NCBI GenBank assembly: GCA_012034405.1
Contig: JAAVLZ010000001.1
Span: 124,001-188,000 of the forward strand
Length of the DNA: 64,000 bases
Source: Oscillospiraceae bacterium HV4-5-C5C
GTDB taxonomy: Bacteria; Bacillota; Clostridia; Saccharofermentanales; Fastidiosipilaceae
Reading direction: 5' to 3'
Made by a program: the position numbers and the translations under genes. Numbering within the stretch: position 1 is the stretch's first letter; every line of letters begins with the position of its first letter. The notes below the pieces were generated by a model. It saw nothing but the letters and a program-made list of their open reading frames with translations, searched no databases and was not told the DNA's origin. Shown piece after piece: positions 9,913 through 17,086 of the stretch.

Positions 9913-9947
9913 AGTCTGTCGCCAGGATACCATCCTGGTTTCAGACT
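9913..9947 (-). other. Stable hairpin at the end of the LacI-type gene
   Basis: Two nested inverted repeats, AGTCTG/CAGACT and CCAGGAT/ATCCTGG, are separated by 3-base internal loops and a 3-base apical loop. The outer arm overlaps the stop codon of the regulator gene. There is no T tract, so it is not a classical terminator; partial termination, RNA stability or an operator for the phosphorylase gene are options. Confidence 0.5.
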
Positions 9948-11004
9948 AGGACACCGGTGCGGCGGGTCTGACCGCCACGCTGCCGCCTTTGATTAACTGG
10001 CAATTAACCAATATCTGATGGGGTATGGCTGACCGAGGCCGCTCGATTTCATCTATTACCTGATTAGCCGCAGCCTTACCCATCTCTTCTGTGTCCTGCC
10101 GTACGGTCGTCAGTTCAGGATCCAATACCCGGGCAAAGTTCAGACCGTCAAAACCCGCGATGCCGATATCATCAGGGACGGAGAGCTTCATTTTATCCAA
10201 AACCCAGCGACCGCCCAGGCTGGAGTAATCGTCCGGATAAATAATGCAGTCCGGCGGTTGGTCCAGGGCCATCAGTTGCCGGGTAGCCTGCGCGCTGTCA
10301 CCGGTATTGTGATACCTCGCAGCAATCAGATAAGCATCCGGAACGGCCAGGCCCCGCTCCTCACAAGTACGGTAAAAGCTGCCCACACGACTGCGGGTAA
10401 CCGCGGTATCCTCACCATGAACATAGGCGATCCGCTGATAACCGCAGCTTATAATATAAGCGGTCAGATCCCGCATACCGTCCACATTATTGGACAAAAC
10501 ACTGGTCCGCTCATGGAAGCTGTGATCAATGGTCACCACCGGAATTTCACTTTTTATCAGCTGCAGGATCTCCGGTGAATAATAATCCACACAAGCTATC
10601 ACGACACCATCACAGCCGCGATAAACGGCGTGATCGTAATAGCTCATCTTCATCTGACCGATATTTTGGCTGAGGAAGGTAATATCGTAGCCCCGCTGCT
10701 CCGCCTGGCGTTTAAGGCTATCCAATATCCGGGAAAAGAAATTGTGAGTCAGGCCGCTGTTAGCCTGATCATCAAACAGGACGCCGAGGTTAAAGGAGCG
10801 ATTTGTTTTCAGGCGCAGCGCTGCTGAGTTAGGTAAGTAACCCATGTCAGCGGCAATCAGGCAGATATGCTGTCTGGTGCTTTCACTGACATCCCGGTGA
10901 CCGTTCAGGGCTTTGCTGACGGTTGCTACTGAGACGCCACAGGCCTCAGCAATATCTTTGAGAATGACTGGCTTTTTGCTGTCTGAAAGCTTGTCCTCCG
11001 ACAT
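9946..11004 (-). CDS. LacI-family transcriptional regulator
   Basis: A 352-residue regulator. The N-terminal LacI helix-turn-helix reads LKDIAEACGVSVATVSKALNG (about residues 15-35), followed by the hinge and a periplasmic-binding-protein-like sugar sensor (about 65-335; FNLGVLFDD, GIAGFDGLNFARVLDPELTTV). ATG 11004 was chosen because GGAGG lies 6 bases upstream; the longer frame to 11040 lacks such a site. It lies directly upstream of cellobiose phosphorylase on the same strand and so probably controls it, with cellobiose or a related sugar as the likely effector. This role is inferred from position. Confidence 0.92.
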   Translation of the reverse strand: MSEDKLSDSKKPVILKDIAEACGVSVATVSKALNGHRDVSESTRQHICLIAADMGYLPNSAALRLKTNRSFNLGVLFDDQANSGLTHNFFSRILDSLKRQAEQRGYDITFLSQNIGQMKMSYYDHAVYRGCDGVVIACVDYYSPEILQLIKSEIPVVTIDHSFHERTSVLSNNVDGMRDLTAYIISCGYQRIAYVHGEDTAVTRSRVGSFYRTCEERGLAVPDAYLIAARYHNTGDSAQATRQLMALDQPPDCIIYPDDYSSLGGRWVLDKMKLSVPDDIGIAGFDGLNFARVLDPELTTVRQDTEEMGKAAANQVIDEIERPRSAIPHQILVNCQLIKGGSVAVRPAAPVS

Positions 11005-11019
11005 GTCTGTCCTCCGTCT

Positions 11020-11105
11020 TAATCGATTACGTAAAATCACAGCCCAAAACCAACTTATTGGCTTGTCTCAACAAGTTTGCATGTTGGTTTTGTGCACTCA
11101 TTATA
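11020..11105 (-). promoter_or_regulatory. Candidate promoter and operator of the LacI-type gene
   Basis: A perfect TATAAT lies on the minus strand at 11100-11105, without a good -35 box. The 10-bp palindrome TAATCGATTA at 11020-11029, just before the ribosome-binding site, is the kind of centre-CG palindrome LacI-family proteins bind, so autoregulation is plausible. Confidence 0.4.
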
Positions 11106-11282
11106 ACTCATCGATATAGAAGTGGCGTATTTTCGTAATTTTTTCGTCTATTCAGGTTTAATCGGGGGCAGATTGATGATAAGCCGGGTGTAAAGGCCAG
11201 GGAGTTGGCGAAATTTTCGTGAATTTCACCTGACGATTCAACAGCGGGCGCTGCAACGTCTGATCCGGCTGGCGTGTAAAAA

Positions 11283-11855
11283 TTATGTTGAAGGCCATTC
11301 CCTATCCAGCAGACCCCACAGGGTCAGATCCACCATCTTGCCCTGACGGCGCAGTTGTTCCCTCAGTCTGCCTTCAGGCCTGAAGCCAAGTTTTGAAAAC
11401 AGCTGCAGCGAGGGTTGGTTATCCGACTGGATGCGAGCATAGACCCGATGTAAACCCCATTCATTAAATAAATAATTTATTAATAAGCGCAGGGCTTCCT
11501 CCGCGTAACCCTGGCCGCGGGCCACCGTCAGCAAAGCTAAACCGATTTCCGCGTTACGCGCTGTCCAGTCGATCTCATCAATATTGAGCAAGCCCAGGAT
11601 GCGCTGGTCAGCCAGCTGCCTGATCGTCAGAACCATATCGCTTTCACCGTTATTCCAGTCCGCCAGCAGGGCCGCGGTTTGCTCTGGTGTGAAGGTGCGC
11701 CATAAGGTAGGCAGATAAAAGCGCAAGGTTGGGCTGTCGCTGAAAATGGCCTGCAAAAAGGGCAGGTCCGCTTGCTGCAGCGGACTTAAGGATAGCCTGG
11801 CGCTGCACCAGATAGATGGCTGCGGGTGGCTGGGTTGGTTTGATGCGGTAACCAT
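11283..11855 (-). CDS. GNAT family N-acetyltransferase (RimJ/RimL type)
   Basis: A 190-residue acetyl-CoA-dependent acetyltransferase. The RimJ/RimL-like pattern includes SARLSLSPLQQADLPFL near the start, AEIGLALLTVARGQGYAEEAL (about residues 105-125, the acetyl-CoA pyrophosphate loop being ARGQGYA) and the C-terminal FSKLGFRPEGRLRE. The acceptor is unknown; family members modify ribosomal proteins or small amines. AGAGG precedes the ATG at 11855. It is monocistronic, between the LacI promoter region and a 412-base gene-free stretch before the tRNA cluster. Confidence 0.9.
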   Translation of the reverse strand: MVTASNQPSHPQPSIWCSARLSLSPLQQADLPFLQAIFSDSPTLRFYLPTLWRTFTPEQTAALLADWNNGESDMVLTIRQLADQRILGLLNIDEIDWTARNAEIGLALLTVARGQGYAEEALRLLINYLFNEWGLHRVYARIQSDNQPSLQLFSKLGFRPEGRLREQLRRQGKMVDLTLWGLLDREWPST

Positions 11856-12208
11856 AAACTGCCTCTTTATCTCTCAGTCGTTTTTCTTGCTATTATAATG
11901 GTTTGTTTACTCCAGCGGCGTATCCAATCAACGCCGCCGCGATGGCTTGTTAGGTAAGATTTCTCAATTTCTGACAGACGGATGATTACATATAACCGTT
12001 GCAGGTATTACCTCTAGAGCTCTTTAAGACCAGGTTAGTCATTTTATGATAGATCGTCTAGTCTATTTCATTTATTTTAGCCACAATATCAATTTTTACG
12101 GTAAATATTCAGAGGCAACTAGTCATACAAGCTATTTATTACAGTATTATGCGTTCTCTCAATGCCAGATTTCAGAAGCAGCAAGAGGCATGCAGGCTAA
12201 AAAGGCGC
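11856..12208. other. Gene-free stretch before the tRNA cluster
   Basis: No coding region is supported here. Short frames in this stretch have no ribosome-binding site and some run into the tRNA genes. Its 3' end leads into the tRNA promoter. Confidence 0.6.
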
Positions 12209-12237
12209 TTGACAGTAAGCGTTCGCATCCATATAAT
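12209..12237 (+). promoter_or_regulatory. Strong sigma-A promoter of the tRNA cluster
   Basis: A perfect -35 box TTGACA (12209-12214) and perfect -10 box TATAAT (12232-12237) are spaced by 17 bases. The first tRNA begins 31 bases downstream. Confidence 0.93.
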
Positions 12238-12267
12238 TTGCGTTGTGCCTTTGAGATTGGCCCAAAC

Positions 12268-12345
12268 GGTGGAATTAGCTCAGTTGGTTAGAGCGCCAGA
12301 TTGTGGCTTTGGAGGTCATGGGTTCGATTCCCATATTCCACCCCA
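12268..12345 (+). tRNA. tRNA-His(GTG)
   Basis: A cloverleaf with the histidine-specific extra G at -1 (12268) facing C73. The acceptor arms are 12269-12275 and 12335-12341, the anticodon GTG is at 12303-12305, and CCA is encoded at 12343-12345. Confidence 0.97.
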
Positions 12346-12354
12346 CTTTTACAA

Positions 12355-12429
12355 TGGGGTGTAGCCAAGCGGTAAGGCACGGGACTTTGACTCCCGCATG
12401 CGTAGGTTCGAATCCTGCCATCCCAGCCA
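12355..12429 (+). tRNA. tRNA-Gln(TTG)
   Basis: The acceptor TGGGGTG pairs with CATCCCA, with one G-T pair. The anticodon loop CTTTGAC gives anticodon TTG. A genome-encoded CCA is at 12427-12429. It is 9 bases after tRNA-His in the same transcript. Confidence 0.97.
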
Positions 12430-12434
12430 TGTTT

Positions 12435-12510
12435 GATCCGCTAGCTCAGTTGGTAGAGCATCTGACTTTTAATCAGAGGGTCGGGGGTTCGAACCCCCCG
12501 CGGGTCACCA
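12435..12510 (+). tRNA. tRNA-Lys(TTT)
   Basis: The acceptor GATCCGC pairs with GCGGGTC, the anticodon loop CTTTTAA gives TTT, and CCA is encoded at 12508-12510. It is the last gene of the cluster, and a tyrosine-recombinase pseudogene lies just beyond it, as expected for an integration target. Confidence 0.97.
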
Positions 12511-12516
12511 CACAGC

Positions 12517-12554
12517 AAACCCCGACGGCGTAAGGCTTTCGGGGTTTTTTGTTG
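12517..12554 (+). terminator. Terminator of the tRNA cluster
   Basis: An AACCCCGA/TCGGGGTT stem with a loop of 13 bases is followed by TTTTTTGTTG. Thirty-six of the 38 bases are identical to the terminator of the other tRNA-Lys gene at 47629-47666 on the opposite strand. Confidence 0.92.
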
Positions 12555-12617
12555 CCTTAAAATCTGGCCAATTCCGGCTCTGAAATCCCTAAGAAGGGTA
12601 AAAAATATATAATCCAT

Positions 12618-13110
12618 TTAAGAACTTTTGCTCTGCTCAGGTCCTAAGCCCTCCAACAGAACCTGATTCAGGACTTCAGCCGCCTTCTGGTCTGCTGACT
12701 TGATAACCACCGTTTACGTGTTGAGCGTCGTTGAGGTCTGGACGTGACCTAATCACCCTGCGACTGTCCGGACATCAACCCCGGCAGACAACTGCAAGCT
12801 GGCGTTTGGGTGGCGGAGTGAGTGCAGCGACACTTGCGGCAGATCGTGTTTTTTCAGGAATCGGGCCCACCACTGCGGCCAATAGCCTGGCAGTATGTAA
12901 CCGCCGTTCCAGTTTGCGAAGACAAGCCCTGTTTCCTACCAGCTATCGCGGTATGGCAGCCGTTCCTCCGCCTGCCATGCTTTGTGCTGCTTCAGGGGGC
13001 GCTTCAGCGCTTCCGGTATCGTCAGGACACTCAAAAAGAGAGCGATGTTTACGCCCCCACTCTCCGCCAAATGCCGTACGCGGCGCTCATGTCCCTCCTC
13101 AGCGTTGCAC
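12618..13110 (-). pseudogene. Tyrosine recombinase (phage-type integrase) remnant
   Basis: Reading the minus strand gives LTIPEALKRPLKQH, LVFANWNGGY, WWARFLKKHDLPQVSLHSLRH and LSAGVDVRTVAG, then LGH and STTLNT. These are the catalytic-domain landmarks of phage integrases (HxLRH box, LGH box). The frame is broken: TAG follows RDSW, TGA stands where the family has Arg before LGH, and TAA stands near the catalytic Tyr. The N-terminal half is not recognisable and the sequence before about 13110 seems frameshifted. The pseudogene ends at TAA 12618-12620, about 110 bases from tRNA-Lys(TTT), pointing to past integration there. Confidence 0.85.
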
Positions 13111-13756
13111 TCTATTCTCCGTTACGGCTATAAGCTATTTTGCCGTACTATCTGATTGGCACAGCGTCAATAGTTAACCTTTACGGAAGCCTTGCTCAAT
13201 TAGCACGGAAACTGTGCTCAATTTCAGTGAAATGGATGCTCGACCTTGACGGCTTAAGTGTGCCAATAGAGCGGCGTACACATGCAGGGCTCATAATTAT
13301 GAGCGATGATACTGTCTCTCATATCAGTCACAACTTTTTTGTTTCTCTCAGAAATCGGATCCACTGAAAGGCAATCCGGATATTGGAATTTATGAGAATC
13401 GATGTGAATTCCGGAATTGTCTCAGAGACAGCTTCCGCTAAAGTCGTTTCAGCTAAAGTTATCTGCTCAGATTCATCTGTTCCCGCTTCAAGCCTGACTC
13501 CTGTTGTGATGTTAGAGCTAAGCTCATTTTATTGCCACAGTTCGCTTCGCTGAATGCTCCTTTGCCAATAATAATTGATAATCAAACAAAACGAGCAATC
13601 AAACTGACTACTCGTTTTGTCTTCTCTATAATTACTTTGGTATCGTATGCGTTCAAACTCTTCTCGGTATTTTTCACCAATTGATGATATTTTTCACTCT
13701 CCTATTTATACCTGGTCAGAATACCTTTACAAGTCTGGTCTGTCAGATTCTAAGGT
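13111..13756. other. Gene-free, decayed stretch of the island
   Basis: No intact gene is supported. On the minus strand around 13250-13370 a short coding-like run (SERNKKVVTDMRDSIIAHNY) is followed by stops, and another frame shows a run from about 13350 to 13520. Both look like gene fragments that I cannot assign. Confidence 0.5.
13586..13620. terminator. Hairpin downstream of the lipoprotein gene
   Basis: A perfect 10-bp stem ACAAAACGAG/CTCGTTTTGT has a 15-base loop. It lies 137 bases past the lipoprotein stop and has T-rich flanks on both strands, so it can act in either direction. Confidence 0.7.
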
Positions 13757-14272
13757 TTATCCCGTCAAATTAAACTCAGTAGATACCGTATAGATGAAAT
13801 CTCTATCAGCTTCATCGGCGTACTTAAACTTGATCCGGTAACGCCCCGCCTCCAAGTTAATTCCGGCTGGGAGCGCCACATCCGCATAGTTATAATCCTC
13901 TCCCGGTTCTATAATTCTGCCTACAGCAGAGAAGTAAACATCACTCATATCAATTTCAATCCAGCCATCTTGATAGAAGTCTAGCGTATAAGCTTCACCG
14001 ATCAGGATGCTGAAATCTCCCTTATTAGTAAAGGTTAAATCTAGCGGGCCACGTTTAGAAAAGGTTTCACTATTAGAGACGAGGACTAATGGCCCATCAT
14101 TTACCGGGCTTAAGCTATTGGATGGAGTTGAATCCAAGGTATCGCGGGCAGCCGTTCCTGACTGTTCCTGACTGGCATCCGTATCTGATGACTGAGGAAG
14201 GGCTGCCGTGCAGCCGGATAGCACAACCAAGAAAAGGTAGCCAATGGTTATCAGCCATACATATTTTTTCAT
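13757..14272 (-). CDS. Lipoprotein with one Ig-like domain
   Basis: A 171-residue exported lipoprotein. Residues 1-20 form a signal peptide, with lipobox LSGC and lipidated Cys21. Residues 22-65 are a Ser/Thr/Asp-rich linker. Residues about 70-165 resemble the bacterial Ig-like domain found in many Firmicutes lipoproteins (LDLTFTNKGDFSILIGEAYTL, IIEPGEDYNYADVALPAGI, AGRYRIKFKYAD). The start is ATG 14272 with GGAGG just upstream; an ATG 12 bases earlier overlaps that site. It begins 29 bases after the protease pseudogene and was probably its operon partner. The role is unknown. Base composition is more A+T-rich than in flanking core genes. Confidence 0.85.
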   Translation of the reverse strand: MKKYVWLITIGYLFLVVLSGCTAALPQSSDTDASQEQSGTAARDTLDSTPSNSLSPVNDGPLVLVSNSETFSKRGPLDLTFTNKGDFSILIGEAYTLDFYQDGWIEIDMSDVYFSAVGRIIEPGEDYNYADVALPAGINLEAGRYRIKFKYADEADRDFIYTVSTEFNLTG

Positions 14273-14301
14273 AACAGCCTCCATATCAGCCGATAGACTC
14301 T

Positions 14302-15528
14302 CTAGCTGCTCTTTGCAGAATAGCCCTTATCGGTAATCAAACCAAATGGTGTATAATAGCCATAAGAGGAATTACTTCCACTTAGAATCCCGCAGATTTT
14401 ATAGCCTCCGGCATAAATATAAACAGGGCCGCCACTATCACCGGATTGAGGAAGAGTATTAAAGGAAGATTCTGACATACCCAAAAGAGTAGTCCCGCTA
14501 GCATTAATGGATATATTGGTTCTATGTGTGATCCCATACGTCCAACCTGTAGTCTTTCCATATCGGTATACCCTCTGCCCATTAACTGCTTTCTCAACAG
14601 AGCCCGCCACTCTAATAGGATTGGCGGTAGATGCAGATGGTCCAAACGATTTATTAACTACATGATGATTGGTGTTGCTCAATGGTATTATGGAGTAATC
14701 GCCCTATTGATTTGCGGCAAATCGATGGAATGAAACTGTGCCTACACGAGTTCTATTATATGATATGACCGCTCCCTGATTTAATACATGCCCACATGTC
14801 ACAATTGCTTGTGAACCTTGATAATATCCAGTAGAACCCAAGGTAAAAGTATAATTATTTCCTGAAATCTCGTCTCCCGCCCACTACTCACTTGTTGTAA
14901 CAACAGGCTCTGTGATACGAACAGACAGCGGGCTATGCTGGTCACTCTGATCATTGCGGTCAGCCAGCATCGTATCCAATAGGTTTTTACTGCCGTAAGT
15001 TTCTACCAGATCTAGAATTTCCCCTGAAAGCACTTGAGCGTTTTCACTAACTTCAACCAAAACTTGATTGGACTGCTCGTCCACACCAGACGTCAACACG
15101 TCTGAATCATTCTGAATGATTTGATCCGCCAAATCCTTAAGCTCATTGTAGGGGTAGACGACCGTTTCAAAAATAACCGGCTCATCTGAAGCAAACAATG
15201 CTTTGTACTTGTCCTCTGCGCCGTTCACACATTGGACATGCAACTGATTGTCAGTTCCAATATAATAACCGCCAAAATCGTCCGGATATTCATCACCATA
15301 AGCAGACTCAGAAAAGCCCGGACTGGACATGAGTTTTTGGTACGCATCCAATGCCGGCTGCTGGAGCACCGCATCTTGAGGAATACTCTCATCAAAAGTG
15401 ACCTGCTCCGGTTTTTCTAAGGTGGTAACTTGATTGATTTCCTGAGCACTGATTGGATTAAACCCCATCGTTGAAACTGCTAATGCAGTGACCAATAAGG
15501 ACCTGAATAATCGATTACGTGACCTCAT
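14302..15528 (-). pseudogene. Secreted trypsin-like serine protease with two in-frame TAG codons
   Basis: One reading frame of 409 codons is interrupted only by TAG at 14884-14886 (codon 215) and TAG at 14704-14706 (codon 275). Codons 1-29 encode a signal peptide (basic start, LLVTALAVSTMG, then SAQE). Codons 30-214 form an acidic propeptide-like region. Codons 218-405 are a chymotrypsin-fold domain with a plausible triad: His247 in AIVTCGHV, Asp277 in GDYSII directly after the second TAG, and Ser365 in GDSGGPV. AAAGGAG precedes ATG 15528. TAG is an ordinary stop elsewhere in the window, so recent inactivation is the simplest reading. Readthrough or suppression is the alternative. Confidence 0.85.
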
Positions 15529-15574
15529 ACAACGCTCCTTTCATTGGCTTAAACGCATTCTATTCTGCGATTTG

Positions 15575-15707
15575 ATTATACAATATCCAGAGCGTCTTTT
15601 TTACTAAAAATCTTGAAGCTCATAGTTTACATTGTTTTTGTTGTAAATTATATGCGTATCAATCATTATTATTGTCATTTTTTATGTTCTATATGTAATA
15701 CGCATAT
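15575..15707 (-). promoter_or_regulatory. Upstream region of the protease gene
   Basis: A TATAAT lies on the minus strand at 15575-15580, 47 bases before the start codon, without a clear -35 box. Farther up, ATATGCGTAT (15650-15659) and ATACGCATAT (15698-15707) form a 10-bp inverted repeat 38 bases apart, a possible paired binding site. Confidence 0.35.
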
Positions 15708-15809
15708 GCACAAAGGAAGCCCATTAATAGGCCGTTTGCGGGATTTTTTATCATTAAATGGAATATCGCATCTGATTTAAGCTGAGGGGGCGCCCCCCGC
15801 AGGCCACTA

Positions 15810-15850
15810 AAGCCGGAAACGGCCTAATAGTAGGCGTCTCCGGTTTTTTT
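15810..15850 (+). terminator. Orphan terminator-like hairpin
   Basis: AGCCGGAAACGGCCTA can pair imperfectly with TAGGCGTCTCCGGTTT and is followed by seven T on the plus strand. No plus-strand gene precedes it, which fits loss of an upstream gene. Confidence 0.6.
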
Positions 15851-15895
15851 GTTTGTCTCAAATAATCGATTAACTTTGCAGCTTTGGTCATACAA

Positions 15896-15924
15896 GAGCG
15901 TCCGGTATCACCGAGCGCTTTTTG
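15896..15924 (+). terminator. Second orphan hairpin, phage-like
   Basis: AGCGTCCGGT pairs with ACCGAGCGCT (9 of 10 positions, one of them a T-G pair), followed by TTTTTG. It resembles the hairpin at 49308-49335 inside the prophage remnant (both start AGCGTCCGG and end GCGCT plus T tract). Confidence 0.6.
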
Positions 15925-16159
15925 TGACCTGAACTGGTCACCCAAAAGCCGAAAGCAACGGGCACGCAGTCAAAAAACCAGCGTGAGCAAAGCATAGCGG
16001 TCAAATTGGCCGGTAGAGTTTCTTTCCCTGATATTGGGTGGACTTTAATTCGTTGCTGCCCAAGCATCGCGCAGCTGGTTTTATTTCCGGAGCGTTATGG
16101 GAATACATGCAGACTATACCTGATATTCTTATTCTGACACCTGTCAGCGCTCAGCGCCT

Positions 16160-17023
16160 TCAGCGATCTCTCCCGCGTTTATTCAGCTTCCCGCTTTGAC
16201 GGGAACCCGCTCCGCCGCGCTGATAACCTTCGTTTTTCCCTTGCCGCCGGGATTTGGGCCCCTTGGTTGGGGACGTATATCTACACGACCGGCCCGCTGG
16301 CACAGTATTACCCCCTCGGTCTGGCAACGCCATCCCGGACTCGCCGATCCCTTCGCCGCTATGGCCGCGGTATTGCGCCATACGGCGCTGATACACGGCA
16401 GCAGAAGCCAGTGAAAAGCCAAAAAAGCCCAGCACCCGGTCCAGCCCGACATAAGTTCCGTGCACATAAGCTAAGAGCTCTGCCCGCTCCATATGCAGAG
16501 CGCCCTTAGCATCCAGCAGTCTGGTGGCGGCCAGAACCTCTACTACTCTCAGCAAAAAGACCTCATGTGAACCCAATAGCAGACTTTTTTCCGCTTCAGC
16601 TCGGATGACCAGAGGGCTGTCAGCCAGATAAGGCGTTGGACAGTCGTCCACAAAACCCTTGTTCAGGCCACAATCGGCAAACTTATCACAGTCCCGTCCG
16701 GAACGGACACCACAGTAATCCAGCGATTGCAGGAGACTGCGATCTGCCAGGCTGATCCAGCACTGGGGATTTTGCTTCAACAACTGCCAGGCCAGCCGCT
16801 CCGGCTTTAACGCCACGCTGAGGTAAGGAGGTTTAGAGTTGACCACGCCTCCCCACGCCACTGTGGTGACGTCATGAATATAAGCGGGATTAGGCGGATC
16901 TTGCTCCCCGGTAGCTTTAGCGGACTCCGGTAATCCAGGCGCAGGTCCGCTGGTACTGAGAAATACCACCGGCAGTGGCGCTAAACCAGGCATCGCGCCC
17001 AGAGATTTAAATTGCTGACTCAT
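16160..17023 (-). CDS. Flavin reductase-like (FMN-binding split barrel) protein with basic C-terminal tail
   Basis: A 287-residue protein. Residues about 45-200 match the flavin reductase/DIM6-NTAB domain: VTTVAWGGVVNSKPPYLSVAL, WQLLKQNPQCWISLADRSL, then a Cys-containing SGRDCDKFADCGL and the late LLGSHEVFLLRVVEVLA. Family members bind FMN and act in redox or oxygen-tolerance functions; the substrate is unknown. From about residue 215 the protein turns into a low-complexity Gly/Arg/Lys/Ser tail (PKSRRQGKNEGYQR) that such enzymes usually lack, so a 3' frameshift is possible. ATG 17023 starts 63 bases downstream of the GNAT-Ogt stop, on the same strand. Confidence 0.78.
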   Translation of the reverse strand: MSQQFKSLGAMPGLAPLPVVFLSTSGPAPGLPESAKATGEQDPPNPAYIHDVTTVAWGGVVNSKPPYLSVALKPERLAWQLLKQNPQCWISLADRSLLQSLDYCGVRSGRDCDKFADCGLNKGFVDDCPTPYLADSPLVIRAEAEKSLLLGSHEVFLLRVVEVLAATRLLDAKGALHMERAELLAYVHGTYVGLDRVLGFFGFSLASAAVYQRRMAQYRGHSGEGIGESGMALPDRGGNTVPAGRSCRYTSPTKGPKSRRQGKNEGYQRGGAGSRQSGKLNKRGRDR

Positions 17024-17086
17024 GAATTGTTCGTTCCTTCTCTGTAAAATTCAGGTTTTTGGGGAAACTCTTATAAGCTGCAGCGC

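Larger units (their letters stand above)
12511..16159. mobile_element. Decayed genomic island behind tRNA-Lys(TTT)
   Basis: The stretch between tRNA-Lys and the flavin-reductase-like gene contains an integrase pseudogene, a protease pseudogene, a lipoprotein gene and long gene-free parts. It is visibly richer in A+T (especially 13.3-15.8 kb) than its neighbours. I did not find a repeat of the tRNA 3' end that would mark the far boundary, so the right limit is only the next normal gene. Confidence 0.55.

Noticed and set aside
12149-12533. Two plus-strand frames over the tRNA cluster
   Set aside because: They are translations of tRNA sequence.
12731-13177. Plus-strand frames of 148 and 103 residues
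   Set aside because: They run antisense to the integrase remnant and show no protein-like pattern.
13140-13367. Plus-strand 75-residue frame
   Set aside because: No ribosome-binding site or family resemblance, and it lies in decayed DNA.
15511-15520. TAATCGATTA copies near 15.5 kb and 15.87 kb as a LacI regulon
   Set aside because: The match to the site at 11020 is short; one copy is inside coding sequence, and several such matches are expected by chance in 64 kb.
14302-15528. Genome-wide recoding of TAG as sense
   Set aside because: TAG ends several intact genes here (for example the HD-domain protein and the first glycosyltransferase), so it is a normal stop.
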